Positions 28,014-36,408 of a stretch of DNA of 64,000 nucleotides are shown here, one piece after another. Numbering within the stretch: the first letter of the stretch is position 1; each line of letters begins with the position of its first letter. The translations under genes and the position numbers were made by a program. Source of the stretch: Prosthecochloris marina (lineage in GTDB: Bacteria; Bacteroidota; Chlorobiia; Chlorobiales; Chlorobiaceae); contig NZ_PDNZ01000001.1 in assembly GCF_003182595.1 (NCBI RefSeq), positions 310,001 to 374,000 of the forward strand, written 5' to 3'. The notes beneath the pieces are model-generated. The model saw only the letters and a program-made list of their open reading frames with translations. It was not told where the DNA came from and ran no database searches.

Positions 28014-29231
28014 CTACTGTATATGCCTGTAAAAAGTTAACGAATCATCTCCATTGCCCCTCTCCGGGAACAAGTCCGGATGCAGGATCCTGATCAAGTC
28101 TCCCAATACCCTGTCGGGCCGTACAGCCCCAAGCTCCCAATATGCATTCCCTCCTGCCGGATTCAGTAACCGGTTATTGTTGTACACTTTGCCAGATCGC
28201 ACCGCGAAAAAATCTCTGAACCGAATGTCTTTGGCAAGCAGTTCATCGAGGGACTGAACCGTTCCCGGATTAAGCCAGAACTCCGCTTCAAGGGCGACCG
28301 GGTAAATAGCCTCTATATCCATTTTGATGCTGCCGGTCTTTGCCCTGTTTTTCCAATGATAATCCGCCCCTGCGTCCCTGAGAAAACATGCCACATAGCT
28401 GTTTCCTCCAGGCACGAACCACGCGTCCTTGAAAGGCATCCCTGTAACAACCGACGGACGGTGGGAAAGAGTGTCGGTAAGTGCCTTGAGGGCATGATAA
28501 GAGTGCTCGATATCCGCAAATTTCTCGACGGCAACTTCCTCACGACCGAGCAGAGCCGCATACAGCTTCAGCCATTCCGCTCTTCCGAGGGGAGATTCCT
28601 CGAGCCATTCAGCAACGACGACAACAGGAATTCCAGCCATTACCAATGCCTTGTAATCGGTCTGCCTAGCAGCGGGAAACGCTGTCGTCACTATCATTTC
28701 AGGATTCAGTTCGAGAATTTCTTCCACGTTGGGACTGAACGGCATACCGATTTCCGATACGGCGCCTTTCTCGATCCGCTCACGTAAGGATGGAGTATTG
28801 ACATAGTCGGGTCGGGCAATACCAATGATCCGATCGGCGCATCCAAGCAGATCGATATAACCAACCTGTGTTGTCGAAAACAAAGCCACACGCTCAACGG
28901 GAGTCCTGACCACCACATGCTCATCGAAACCGTCAGGTAAAGGAGACTCCTTGGGAATCAGCAGATAGCGCAACGTGTCTTGGCGGCCATCGAGATCGAC
29001 GATGACTCGTAAAGTCTTGAACCCCTCATGATCGTACAGGGAAAAACCTTTGGCGTAGGAAAGGGGAACGTCAACGGACACAGCTTCCTGTTTCGGGTGT
29101 ACTTCCGTTTCATTGCTGCATCCACTCAACCCGGTGGTGAACACAACGGCGAAAAGAGAGATAGCACATCGCAGAACACCGGAAAAACGATGATGCACCG
29201 AACCGGTAAAAGAAGAACGAAATATATTCAT
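28014..29231 (-). CDS. Periplasmic binding lipoprotein, first gene of the salvage operon
   Basis: I use ATG 29231 (MNIFRSSFTGS); an in-frame TTG lies at 29243. About 405 residues start with a signal peptide and lipobox LSGCSNE. It is paralogous to the protein at 24650-25831. The L13 hairpin of the riboswitch (29247-29261) ends 15 nt upstream of this ATG, and no other purine-rich ribosome-binding site is visible. Formation of the kissing loop could therefore block initiation directly. Confidence 0.85.
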   Translation of the reverse strand: MNIFRSSFTGSVHHRFSGVLRCAISLFAVVFTTGLSGCSNETEVHPKQEAVSVDVPLSYAKGFSLYDHEGFKTLRVIVDLDGRQDTLRYLLIPKESPLPDGFDEHVVVRTPVERVALFSTTQVGYIDLLGCADRIIGIARPDYVNTPSLRERIEKGAVSEIGMPFSPNVEEILELNPEMIVTTAFPAARQTDYKALVMAGIPVVVVAEWLEESPLGRAEWLKLYAALLGREEVAVEKFADIEHSYHALKALTDTLSHRPSVVTGMPFKDAWFVPGGNSYVACFLRDAGADYHWKNRAKTGSIKMDIEAIYPVALEAEFWLNPGTVQSLDELLAKDIRFRDFFAVRSGKVYNNNRLLNPAGGNAYWELGAVRPDRVLGDLIRILHPDLFPERGNGDDSLTFYRHIQ

Positions 29232-29246
29232 ATGTATAGTCAAGTT

Positions 29247-29600
29247 GCTTTAACCCGAAGCGATAGCGTATTAGGGCAGGTCTTCTGACTTTCCCGGTTC
29301 CGACAGCCTTCCCGTTCCAGTAGCCCGGAACAGTGACATAAGGGTGTCTCTATTTTTTGTCATGAGCGATTCAAGTGCAAGGCGAACGAAGTACAGAAAC
29401 CGGAGTGTACACAGAGTACATGAGGATTTCGAGCACCGCTCAACGAAGCAATTGAAGCGCGGAATAAATAAATAGAGATACCCATAATTATCGAAACACA
29501 TTATCGGCATATGCCGATGCGGGATTACAGCAGCGGGTACTGTTCCGGACTTTCACCGGATTCCCTTTTAAGCCCTGTCCAAACAACCAGGGCACCATAA
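29247..29600 (-). promoter_or_regulatory. Cobalamin riboswitch interrupted by a MITE-like element
   Basis: Minus-strand aptamer elements are all present: AAAAGGGAATCCGGTGAA, GGAACAGTACCCGCTGCTGT, GTCACTG, CGGGAAGGC and AGTCAGAAGACCTGCC, then the hairpin GCTT-CGGGTTA-AAGC (29247-29261). The segment between the P5/L5 part and GTCACTG is enlarged by a 142-bp inverted-repeat insertion (29342-29483). The core boxes are intact, so the RNA may still fold with a long side stem. It precedes the binding protein/importer/cbiZ/cbiA operon. Confidence 0.93.
29342..29483. repeat. MITE-like element inserted in a cobalamin riboswitch
   Basis: The terminal inverted repeats are GGGTGTCTCTATTT (left) and the reverse complement of AAATAGAGATACCC (right), with one mismatch. 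ATAA flanks the element on both sides, which could be a target-site duplication. There is no coding capacity. Its interior shares about 20 nt with the element at 12121-12216. Confidence 0.75.
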
Positions 29601-29610
29601 CGTTGAACAA

Positions 29611-29639
29611 AGTATACAGAAAACAATCCATCGTTTCAA
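29611..29639 (-). promoter_or_regulatory. Predicted promoter of the salvage operon
   Basis: TTGAAA and TATACT on the minus strand are spaced 17 nt apart and lie just upstream of the riboswitch. Confidence 0.6.
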
Positions 29640-29718
29640 ATGCTTTACAAATATTAAAGGCACTGCTGACGAAACCTGTTTTTTTAATTGAACAAAAAAC
29701 GCATATCACACTGATATA

Positions 29719-30024
29719 TCATTCATAATACTCCACATACCGCTCAAAGTCTTCTCGTTTCGGGAACGAAATGGCCCCTGCGGCACATACCTTTTCACAT
29801 GCGGTACAAAGAACGATACAGTTGTACGGCTGAGTCACCTCCATTTTCGGGCGACGGCGCAGCCCTTCCACCTCACCGGATGCAAAGACCCCTTTGGGAC
29901 AGAAATCATAACAGGAACAACAACTGTTGCAAGCATCCGGCTCGATAGTCGGGTACCACGCAATCTCCTTGCGGGGAACAGTCAGGCGTCCACGCCTTCT
30001 TTTTTTCGCAGTATCACTCATCAT
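29719..30024 (-). CDS. Small ferredoxin-like 4Fe-4S protein
   Basis: This 101-residue protein has a basic N-terminus and two Cys-rich clusters, CNSCCSCYDFCP (starting near residue 32) and CIVLCTACEKVCAAG, consistent with two 4Fe-4S clusters, although spacing in the second departs from the classic C-x2-C-x2-C-x3-C. It follows the TonB receptor by 91 nt with a hairpin between. The product would be a cytoplasmic electron carrier. Cobalt reduction for corrinoid adenosylation is a conceivable role but is not shown. Starts at 30024 and 30021 are equivalent. Confidence 0.8.
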   Translation of the reverse strand: MMSDTAKKRRRGRLTVPRKEIAWYPTIEPDACNSCCSCYDFCPKGVFASGEVEGLRRRPKMEVTQPYNCIVLCTACEKVCAAGAISFPKREDFERYVEYYE

Positions 30025-30056
30025 TTCATTTTTTCATCTTATGTAATCAAGCAACT

Positions 30057-30098
30057 CTGTCAGCCCTCCCCCCTTTTCAGGGAGGAAGCACTGACGGA
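30057..30098 (-). terminator. Hairpin between the TonB receptor and ferredoxin genes
   Basis: On the minus strand GTCAG..CCTCCC, a short loop, and GGGAGG..CTGAC form a strong hairpin. No U-tract follows, so it may be a partial terminator or a processing/stability element rather than a full stop. Confidence 0.35.
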
Positions 30099-30114
30099 GA
30101 ATAAACACAGAGCA

Positions 30115-32016
30115 TCAGAACGATATTGTATATCCAAGTCTGGCAAGACGTCCGGGCTCGTAATAAACAAAACGGCTGCTTGCATCTTCGACGAGATTGC
30201 CCGTTGTCTGAATCTCAGTGTCGAAAATATTTTCTACCGCACAGGTAACATAGCCTTTGCCGACCTTTACTTTTCCGGTCATATCGAAAGCGGCGTAATT
30301 CTCGAGATCATCTTCCCTGCCGGCAAGGATCCGGCATTGCAGATCGAGATTGAAAGGCAATGTCGCATAGGAAACCGCAAACGTGTTCTGGAACTTCGGT
30401 CCGGGCTGGTACTCATCTCCATCTGTGTTTTCAGCTACCGGGTATGCCCAGTAACCTGCAGAGGTAAACGAGATATCCGAAAGGAAATCGTGCCTGTCTG
30501 TGAAAGGATACAGCCCCAGCTTCCATTCAACTCCCTGGGAATTATAGGATCCGGCGTTGAAATAGTGATACGGTCTTCCCTGTGAACGATCGATCTCGAT
30601 CTTGTCTTCATAGGTCATATAAAATCCGGCAATTCTGGCAGATACCGATTTGCAATCCCACTTGAACCCGGCTTCATAGGTCCAGCCTGATTCAGGCTGC
30701 AGATCAGGATTGCCAACGACCACACGACCTTCATAATAAAGCTGTGTGAATGTAGGAGCCTTGAAAGCCTTGCCAGTATTCGCGAAAAGATTCAGGTTTT
30801 CATTGACCTTCCAGGTAACCCCCGCGCTTGGAAGAAACGAGTCATAATCGGTAGAGCCCTCTTCATTGTCTATGAACTGCTCACGCACTCCGAGCGTCAG
30901 CAGAACATCCTGCTTGAAATCCTTTTTGAACTCGGCGAAAATTCCGTAATCGTCCCGTTTTTTTTCACCGTAATTGTTTTTGTAATCGGCAAAACGATGA
31001 ACATAATCCGCACCAGCCACAAGCTCAAAACCTTTTCCCAGAGTAAAGCGGTAATCACTTTCGGCACCATAGTTATAGTTCAAACGTTCCTTTTCTTCAT
31101 CGAACACGTTATCCACATAATCTTCTGTAATACGTTTATCGTGCATACCGAACAGCTTGCTCCGGAACCGCTCACCCTCGTAACGAAGGTTGAGAAAGTG
31201 AAAAGAACTTTCCTGATCGGTTCGTTCCACCTTGCCCGAATCGTACAGATCGATGAAAGCGGTCTCATACCATGAGTATTGGTAATCGATATAGGTGTTC
31301 TCGAAGGGTGATGCATTGACATTCACCATATACTTATCCGTTTCTCCAAGAGCATTCGTATACTTTTTCGAAAATTGCCGGCCGACATCGTCCAATTCGC
31401 CAAGGTGCTGATATCGAAAGCCTGCGGTAATTCCGGGAAGACTAAGACTTATACCATGATTCATCCATTCTTCATTGCCGAATTCCACAGAAGCCGTTCC
31501 TGTTTTTTCCGATACCGGCTTCTTGGTAACGATATTGATCACTCCAGCCATTGCATCGGCCCCATAAAGGGTTGAAGCCGCACCTTTAAGCACTTCAATA
31601 CGCTCGATCTGTTCGACAGGTATGCAGCTCAAATCATATCCCTTACTTGATGCCTGCTGAACCGGTGATCCGTTAATCAGAATGAGTTCACCATCTTCTA
31701 TACCCCGAACATACACGGCGCTGTTCATTCCCTGCTTGTTGATCCCAATGGGCGCAAGGGATTTATAGCCCAATCCCCCTATTCTTCCAAGCGCCTCCAT
31801 CACATTCGTCGCACCGGTTTCTTTCAGCTCTTCACTATCGACAACCGTAACGAAACGGGAGCTCTCTTTTTCTTTCACCGGAAATCGGGTAGCGGTAACA
31901 ACCATCTCATCACTCGTGTAGGATGGGGTGATACCGTCTTGCGAGAAACCTTCTGCCTGAAGTGTGTACTGAGAGAAAACACACGCCATTAGAAACACAA
32001 CAATTTTTTTCTTCAT
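30115..32016 (-). CDS. btuB: TonB-dependent receptor, BtuB-like, with its own riboswitch
   Basis: ATG 32016 is chosen (MKKKIVVFLMACVFSQ signal peptide; AGGTCG upstream). The 633-residue protein has a TonB-box-like DEMVVTATR; plug motifs NVMEALGRIGGLGYKS, SAVYVRGIEDGELILINGSP and RIEVLKGAASTLYGADAMAG; and a barrel ending in GYTISF. The cobalamin riboswitch at 32228-32475 lies upstream, so corrinoid transport is predicted. It is the third TonB receptor of the island, and the three are clearly diverged. Confidence 0.88.
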   Translation of the reverse strand: MKKKIVVFLMACVFSQYTLQAEGFSQDGITPSYTSDEMVVTATRFPVKEKESSRFVTVVDSEELKETGATNVMEALGRIGGLGYKSLAPIGINKQGMNSAVYVRGIEDGELILINGSPVQQASSKGYDLSCIPVEQIERIEVLKGAASTLYGADAMAGVINIVTKKPVSEKTGTASVEFGNEEWMNHGISLSLPGITAGFRYQHLGELDDVGRQFSKKYTNALGETDKYMVNVNASPFENTYIDYQYSWYETAFIDLYDSGKVERTDQESSFHFLNLRYEGERFRSKLFGMHDKRITEDYVDNVFDEEKERLNYNYGAESDYRFTLGKGFELVAGADYVHRFADYKNNYGEKKRDDYGIFAEFKKDFKQDVLLTLGVREQFIDNEEGSTDYDSFLPSAGVTWKVNENLNLFANTGKAFKAPTFTQLYYEGRVVVGNPDLQPESGWTYEAGFKWDCKSVSARIAGFYMTYEDKIEIDRSQGRPYHYFNAGSYNSQGVEWKLGLYPFTDRHDFLSDISFTSAGYWAYPVAENTDGDEYQPGPKFQNTFAVSYATLPFNLDLQCRILAGREDDLENYAAFDMTGKVKVGKGYVTCAVENIFDTEIQTTGNLVEDASSRFVYYEPGRLARLGYTISF

Positions 32017-32097
32017 CTGTCGACCTGTTATCAGTTTTAAAAAAACAACTGAACCACAGGGTTGTCCATCGGCAATAAGCAAACAGGATGAGGAACG

Positions 32098-32211
32098 TTA
32101 CACTGCCAAAAACCTGAATCTGCCCAAAAAGAGCGCATCGAGTTTCCGGGATTTCCCGGCGAAAAACAGAGATACCGGAAAAGAATGTGAATTGACAGTT
32201 TGATACATCAT
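32098..32211 (-). CDS. Short leader ORF after the riboswitch
   Basis: This 37-codon ORF (MMYQTVNSHSFPVSLFF...) starts 16 nt after the L13 hairpin and ends about 80 nt before the TonB receptor start. It has no recognisable family. It fits the recurring pattern of short ORFs after the cobalamin riboswitches here, but chance is possible. Confidence 0.25.
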   Translation of the reverse strand: MMYQTVNSHSFPVSLFFAGKSRKLDALFLGRFRFLAV

Positions 32212-32227
32212 GAACTTCAGTGCCTGA

Positions 32228-32475
32228 GACTATAAACCCGTAGTCTGATTTTTTTGCAAAAACATAACTGGCAGGTCTCCTGACTTTGGCGGTAAACTAC
32301 TGTTGGCAACCTTCCCACGTTTTCCGGGCGGAAACATCGCAGTGATTGACAACAACCGTTTTTTCAACATATGAAGCCATATATTGTAAAAACAGTAAAC
32401 CGCTTTACAGTTGCGGGTACAGTGCACGAATTTCACGTACTTCCCTATTCTCCGGCTTTCAAACCGGCACCAGTT
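32228..32475 (-). promoter_or_regulatory. Cobalamin riboswitch upstream of the second BtuB-like receptor
   Basis: The minus-strand aptamer (32266-32475) is closed by AACTGG/CCAGTT and contains AATAGGGAAGTACGTGAA, CACTGTACCCGCAACTGT, ATCACTGCG, CGTGGGAAGG and AGTCAGGAGACCTGCC. The hairpin GACTA-CGGGTTTA-TAGTC (32228-32245) presents the L13 loop complementary to L5. A run of seven T follows a weak stem near 32038-32067, a possible but weak terminator. Confidence 0.94.
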
Positions 32476-32514
32476 ACAAAAGAAAGAACAACATGGTTTG
32501 TAGTTACGAAAAAA

Positions 32515-32543
32515 AACATATTCTACAAACCCCCGACTTTCAA
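32515..32543 (-). promoter_or_regulatory. Predicted promoter of the receptor/ferredoxin unit
   Basis: TTGAAA and TATGTT on the minus strand are separated by 17 nt, about 40 nt upstream of the riboswitch aptamer. Confidence 0.5.
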
Positions 32544-32588
32544 AGATTTTCTTGTAAGCGTCGGAATTGAAGCCTCTTAACGATCCGC

Positions 32589-33480
32589 TCATTTATCCAA
32601 CGAACGCAGGGATTCACCGACATGATCAATCCAGATAACGGCAAACTCATCGAATTCAGCGGTCCCCTTTAAAACAGGCACACACGCTATTCCGGCACGA
32701 GTCAATATCGATACCCACGAATCATCTCCATCGCCGGCCATATCATTTTTCGCATGATCACCGGCGACCGACATGAAGGGCATCAGATAGGCTTTTTTGA
32801 TGCCCTTTTCAAGCAGCAGCTCCTTTAGCAGATCCACCTCAGGGTACCCTTCAACCGTTCCAACGAAAATATTGGGATCGACACGTTGCAGTTGAAACAT
32901 CAAAGCTGCAATACAATGCATTGGATGGATGGTGAGTACCATGCCCCATGAGCAGCACCGCATCTTCCTTCGAACGTTCTTCGGGAATCGAAGCCCTTAC
33001 AGCTGCAACAACTTTTTCCATATCTTCCTGGGTGGTCATAAGGGGATATCCCAAGATCAATTTCCTGAATCCCCCCATTCTCTCGAAAGCATCCACTGTC
33101 CGATACAGGTCGTGAAATTCAGCCCCGCCGATGGTGTGAAGAGACTGAACCGCCACATGGGTAAATGCTTCATCCTGCATCTTGGCCAACGCCGTTTCAG
33201 GCGAATCGAGAAACGTACCTTGTTTTGCAAGTTTTTCACGAATAACGTGTGATGTGTAAGCCCAGCGAACCGGTATACCGGAATAGGCCCGCTTCACCAT
33301 TCTTTCAATAGTATCGAACGATACCTGAGCAGTCTTTTCGCTCGACCCGAAAGCAACCAGTAAAATCCCGTCTTTTCTGGGCTGATCACGTACATCTGCC
33401 GCAAAACATTCAACAGCCACCAGGTTCAGCAAGACAAAAAGCGTCAGGCAGCTTGTTTTTATACTTGTTTTCATTTCCAT
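32589..33480 (-). pseudogene. cbiK: Exported CbiK-like cobaltochelatase, frameshifted
   Basis: The 5' part encodes a signal peptide (MKTSIKTSCLTLFVLLNLVAVECFA) and CbiK sequence up to LLMGHGTHHPSNALY. The 3' part continues in another frame with AALMFQLQRVDPNIFVG, VEGYPEVD, SVAGDHAKNDM and DDSW, all matching the intact CbiK at 33471. Deleting one base of the A pair at 32910-32911 would give NALYAALMFQ, so there is one extra base. A leader peptide recalls periplasmic CbiK of sulfate reducers, thought to bind cobalt or heme. It is either a real recent lesion or a sequencing error. The start overlaps the cbiK stop. Confidence 0.88.
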
Positions 33481-34448
33481 TCTCCATTTTTTTCTTCCTG
33501 TTTTGAAACCATCATCTTTTCTGCCGGATGCAGGTCGATACCATGATCCTCGGCTGTTTGCTGAATACGTTTGGCAAAAATGCCGGCAAAAGCACCATTG
33601 GCTCCCAACCCCTCCATAGCGACATCGACCTGAATCCCAAGAGATTCGATTCTGCTTTTCCAGGAATCCGGCTCCGGATTGTTCATGTCGTTGTGCGCAT
33701 GATCACCGGCAGTGATCATAAACGGCTTGAGCAGCACATGTTTTATGGAATCTTCTTCCAGAGCCTGCAGGATCTCATCGATACCCGGGTACCCCTCGAC
33801 CATACCGATATAAATGCTCGAATCCGGATAAAATGCACGCATCGCTTTTTGTGTCTCGAAAAAAGCGCCCGATGAGAAAAAATCATTCCCGTGACCCATG
33901 TAAACCAATGAAGCGCCTGACGCTTTTGCACGTATAACATCGGTTTCAAGGGCCTGTACAACCTCATCGATATCCTCGACGTAGTCGTGCTCTATACCAT
34001 ACGTCCCCAGCGTGGGCCGGGACAACACAATTTTATCAAAAGGCGCCCATGCTTTCTTTATCGTCCTGATCGACTGCAAAGCCCTGATACAGGACTGCAG
34101 ATCTTCGTATTGCTCCCCATGATAGATGTGGGTCGGCTGGACGATGACGGTACGGTAGTTCTGATCCTGCAGGTTACCAATTGCCCCGAGCAGGCTTTGA
34201 GCGTACATGATTTCTTCTGGCACTCCCTTGGCAAGCCAGCTTTCAGGTTTTCTTCTTCTCGACGCCCAGATAGTTCTGATCCTGTTCGAGGTAAAACAAA
34301 TCCTCGTCTCAATCCCCGGAAATTGCTCCTCTACCTCTTCTTTAATGTTTCCGAGAGCCGAAAGAGCGACAGGATAGCTTGTTCCGAAATGTGCAAGCAA
34401 AATGGCCTTTTTGTTGATCTGTCTTCGTATCTTGTTTTTTCCACCCAT
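33471..34448 (-). CDS. cbiK: Sirohydrochlorin cobaltochelatase
   Basis: The 325-residue cytoplasmic protein carries CbiK motifs: LLAHFGTSYP, QPTHIYHGEQYED, LVYMGHGNDFF and ITAGDHAHNDM, with the histidines expected to take part in proton abstraction and metal binding. CbiK inserts Co2+ into sirohydrochlorin, the first committed step of the oxygen-independent pathway. It lies near the end of the cbi operon, 81 nt after cbiD, and overlaps the exported paralogue. N- and C-terminal tails make it longer than the about 265-residue Salmonella enzyme. Confidence 0.94.
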   Translation of the reverse strand: MGGKNKIRRQINKKAILLAHFGTSYPVALSALGNIKEEVEEQFPGIETRICFTSNRIRTIWASRRRKPESWLAKGVPEEIMYAQSLLGAIGNLQDQNYRTVIVQPTHIYHGEQYEDLQSCIRALQSIRTIKKAWAPFDKIVLSRPTLGTYGIEHDYVEDIDEVVQALETDVIRAKASGASLVYMGHGNDFFSSGAFFETQKAMRAFYPDSSIYIGMVEGYPGIDEILQALEEDSIKHVLLKPFMITAGDHAHNDMNNPEPDSWKSRIESLGIQVDVAMEGLGANGAFAGIFAKRIQQTAEDHGIDLHPAEKMMVSKQEEKNGEWK

Positions 34449-34529
34449 GATAACAATGTGTTTTACGTTATTTCAATCATACAATTTCCTGACCGCAACA
34501 CTGACACGCTTGCCGGTAAAACGCTGTAA

Positions 34530-35660
34530 CTACTTCTCATCCAATGCGTTGCGAACGATGCAGATGCCATCCGAATTCATGAGCACGAAAGCAAGCCGGA
34601 TACCGGGTACAAGCCGGCCGCACACCCTGTAGCACTCCCTGGACAACTCACGGTAAAAAGGCTCACCTTTCCTGAAAGGAATACTCTTTACGATGTTTCT
34701 CACGAGGGAAATGTCGAGTAAGCTGTGACAGATATCGTTATCATATCCGGCACTGCGGGCTAAACCTGCAATAAAATCACGGTTTACCGCTACGTTCCTG
34801 CTCGACAAATCCAGTTCACCCTGAGCCAGTTTCGTGGCTTTGGCCAGCATGACACTTACCGTAACGCTCTCGAACCCCGCACATTCCCTGATTATTTCCA
34901 GTGTCACACCTATCCGGTTACCGTAGTGAACGAACGCTTGATCCGGGAAATCCGGCAAGAGCTTTTTCAGATGTTTTTCGCTTCTTGCTCCGGCAACGAT
35001 TGCCACATCACGGCATCCGCTGTATAAAGCCACCCGCAGGGATCGTCTGATGCTTTCGATATAGGCCTCCTCGGAATACGGCACAACAATCCCGCTCGTT
35101 CCGATGATGGACAAGCCGTCTACAACACCGACTTTTTCGTTCATGGTTCTTTTCGCGACCTCTTTACCGCCAGGGATCGACAAAGTGACCGCAACTCCTC
35201 CTTCCACCCGATACTTTTTCAGGAGTGATCGCACGGCCCTCATGATCATATGCCTCGGCACAGGATTGACAGCCGGCTCACCAACCGGAATACCAAGCCC
35301 TGAAAGGGTGACTCGCCCTACCCCCTCTCCCTGCAGAAACAAAACCGTTCCCCGGGGAATGTCCTTTCTTATCGTCACTTCACTACGAATTATCAGCCCG
35401 TCGGTAACATCCGGATCGTCTCCGGCATCCTTCCTCACACCACACAGGGCACCTCGACTATCCACGAAACACTCCTCAACCGTAAACGTGGCCGAATCTT
35501 CCGAAGGCAGCACAATCGTCACGGTTTGTTGAGCCTCCTGATTCAACAATGCACTGAGAGCCGCAACTGTTGCCGCAGTTGCACAAGACCCGGTTGTATA
35601 CCCATATCTCAATCGCTGAGCTTCATTCTCCTGCATGGTGCAACTTGCTGATTCTTTCAA
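34530..35660 (-). CDS. cbiD: Cobalt-precorrin-5B C1-methyltransferase
   Basis: The 376-residue product has the CbiD hallmark YGYTTGSCATAATVAAL near the N-terminus and IGTSGIVVPYSEEAYIESI. CbiD methylates C1 during ring contraction in the oxygen-independent branch. ATG 35660 overlaps cbiJ by 38 nt; ATG 35636 is an alternative with a shorter overlap. Confidence 0.94.
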   Translation of the reverse strand: MKESASCTMQENEAQRLRYGYTTGSCATAATVAALSALLNQEAQQTVTIVLPSEDSATFTVEECFVDSRGALCGVRKDAGDDPDVTDGLIIRSEVTIRKDIPRGTVLFLQGEGVGRVTLSGLGIPVGEPAVNPVPRHMIMRAVRSLLKKYRVEGGVAVTLSIPGGKEVAKRTMNEKVGVVDGLSIIGTSGIVVPYSEEAYIESIRRSLRVALYSGCRDVAIVAGARSEKHLKKLLPDFPDQAFVHYGNRIGVTLEIIRECAGFESVTVSVMLAKATKLAQGELDLSSRNVAVNRDFIAGLARSAGYDNDICHSLLDISLVRNIVKSIPFRKGEPFYRELSRECYRVCGRLVPGIRLAFVLMNSDGICIVRNALDEK

Positions 35661-36408
35661 GTTGACGGTTTAATTCCGACCTTTTCGTCACGGTAATGAA
35701 AGAGTCGGGAAGTTTGGGACGCTTCACAATAACCACCGGAATACCACAGAGCATGGCCGCCGTGATTTTAACCGGTAAAAACCCTGAATTGCCGGACTCT
35801 TTGACAAGCAAACAATCGATACCGTATGCCCTTATAATTCGGCGTTCATCCTCTAAAAAACCGGATGGTTTGTGGAGAATGAGATTACCCAGAGGAAAAC
35901 CCTGCTTTTGTGCATGCATTACCGATTTGCCTGAAGGTAGAATTCTGACTCTCATCTCATGCTCCTTCCAGTAGGAACGCAAAGCATCTATGGTTTGCAC
36001 GCCGGTCATGGCGAGCACTCTTTTCGGCTTGAGAAACCGCAAGAGATCGATAGCCTCGGGAAAACTGCTCGAGTAGTATATATTCTTGCTGTAAGCAGCT
36101 TCTCGGGGAAGATCGTAGATGCGCTCGAACCTGATGACCGGTATGGAGAACCGCAAACAAACATCTGAAACGGTTTCATGAAGAAGTGATGCAAAAGGAT
36201 GCGCCGCATCGATAACGGCAGTGACGTTTCTTCGCCGGAAAAGGTGCTCCATCCCCCTCTCGTCAAGAGCACCAAAGCGGTACTTGCCGTGAACCATTAC
36301 AAACGGTTCGACCTCTGTTTTCGTAGAATAAAGATATGCCAGCTCTTTTTCCTCCAGAAATCGGGCAACCAGTTTGCCTTCTGTCGTGCCACCGAAAACC
36401 ACTATCAT
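35623..36408 (-). CDS. cbiJ: Cobalt-precorrin-6A reductase
   Basis: The 261-residue protein has CobK/CbiJ features: [17 protein letters not shown] at the N-terminus, [25 protein letters not shown] and [11 protein letters not shown]. It reduces cobalt-precorrin-6A with a nicotinamide cofactor. It overlaps the cbiGF stop by 4 nt and cbiD on the other side. Confidence 0.93.
   Translation of the reverse strand: MIVVFGGTTEGKLVARFLEEKELAYLYSTKTEVEPFVMVHGKYRFGALDERGMEHLFRRRNVTAVIDAAHPFASLLHETVSDVCLRFSIPVIRFERIYDLPREAAYSKNIYYSSSFPEAIDLLRFLKPKRVLAMTGVQTIDALRSYWKEHEMRVRILPSGKSVMHAQKQGFPLGNLILHKPSGFLEDERRIIRAYGIDCLLVKESGNSGFLPVKITAAMLCGIPVVIVKRPKLPDSFITVTKRSELNRQLERISKLHHAGE

Noticed and set aside
29271..29709. 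Minus-strand ORFs overlapping the riboswitch and the MITE-like element at 29247-29600
   Set aside because: They are built from riboswitch and repeat sequence and have no protein-like features.
32230..32592. 120-codon minus-strand ORF (and plus-strand ORFs) over the riboswitch at 32228-32475
   Set aside because: The region is explained base by base by a cobalamin riboswitch and its promoter; the ORFs are incidental.
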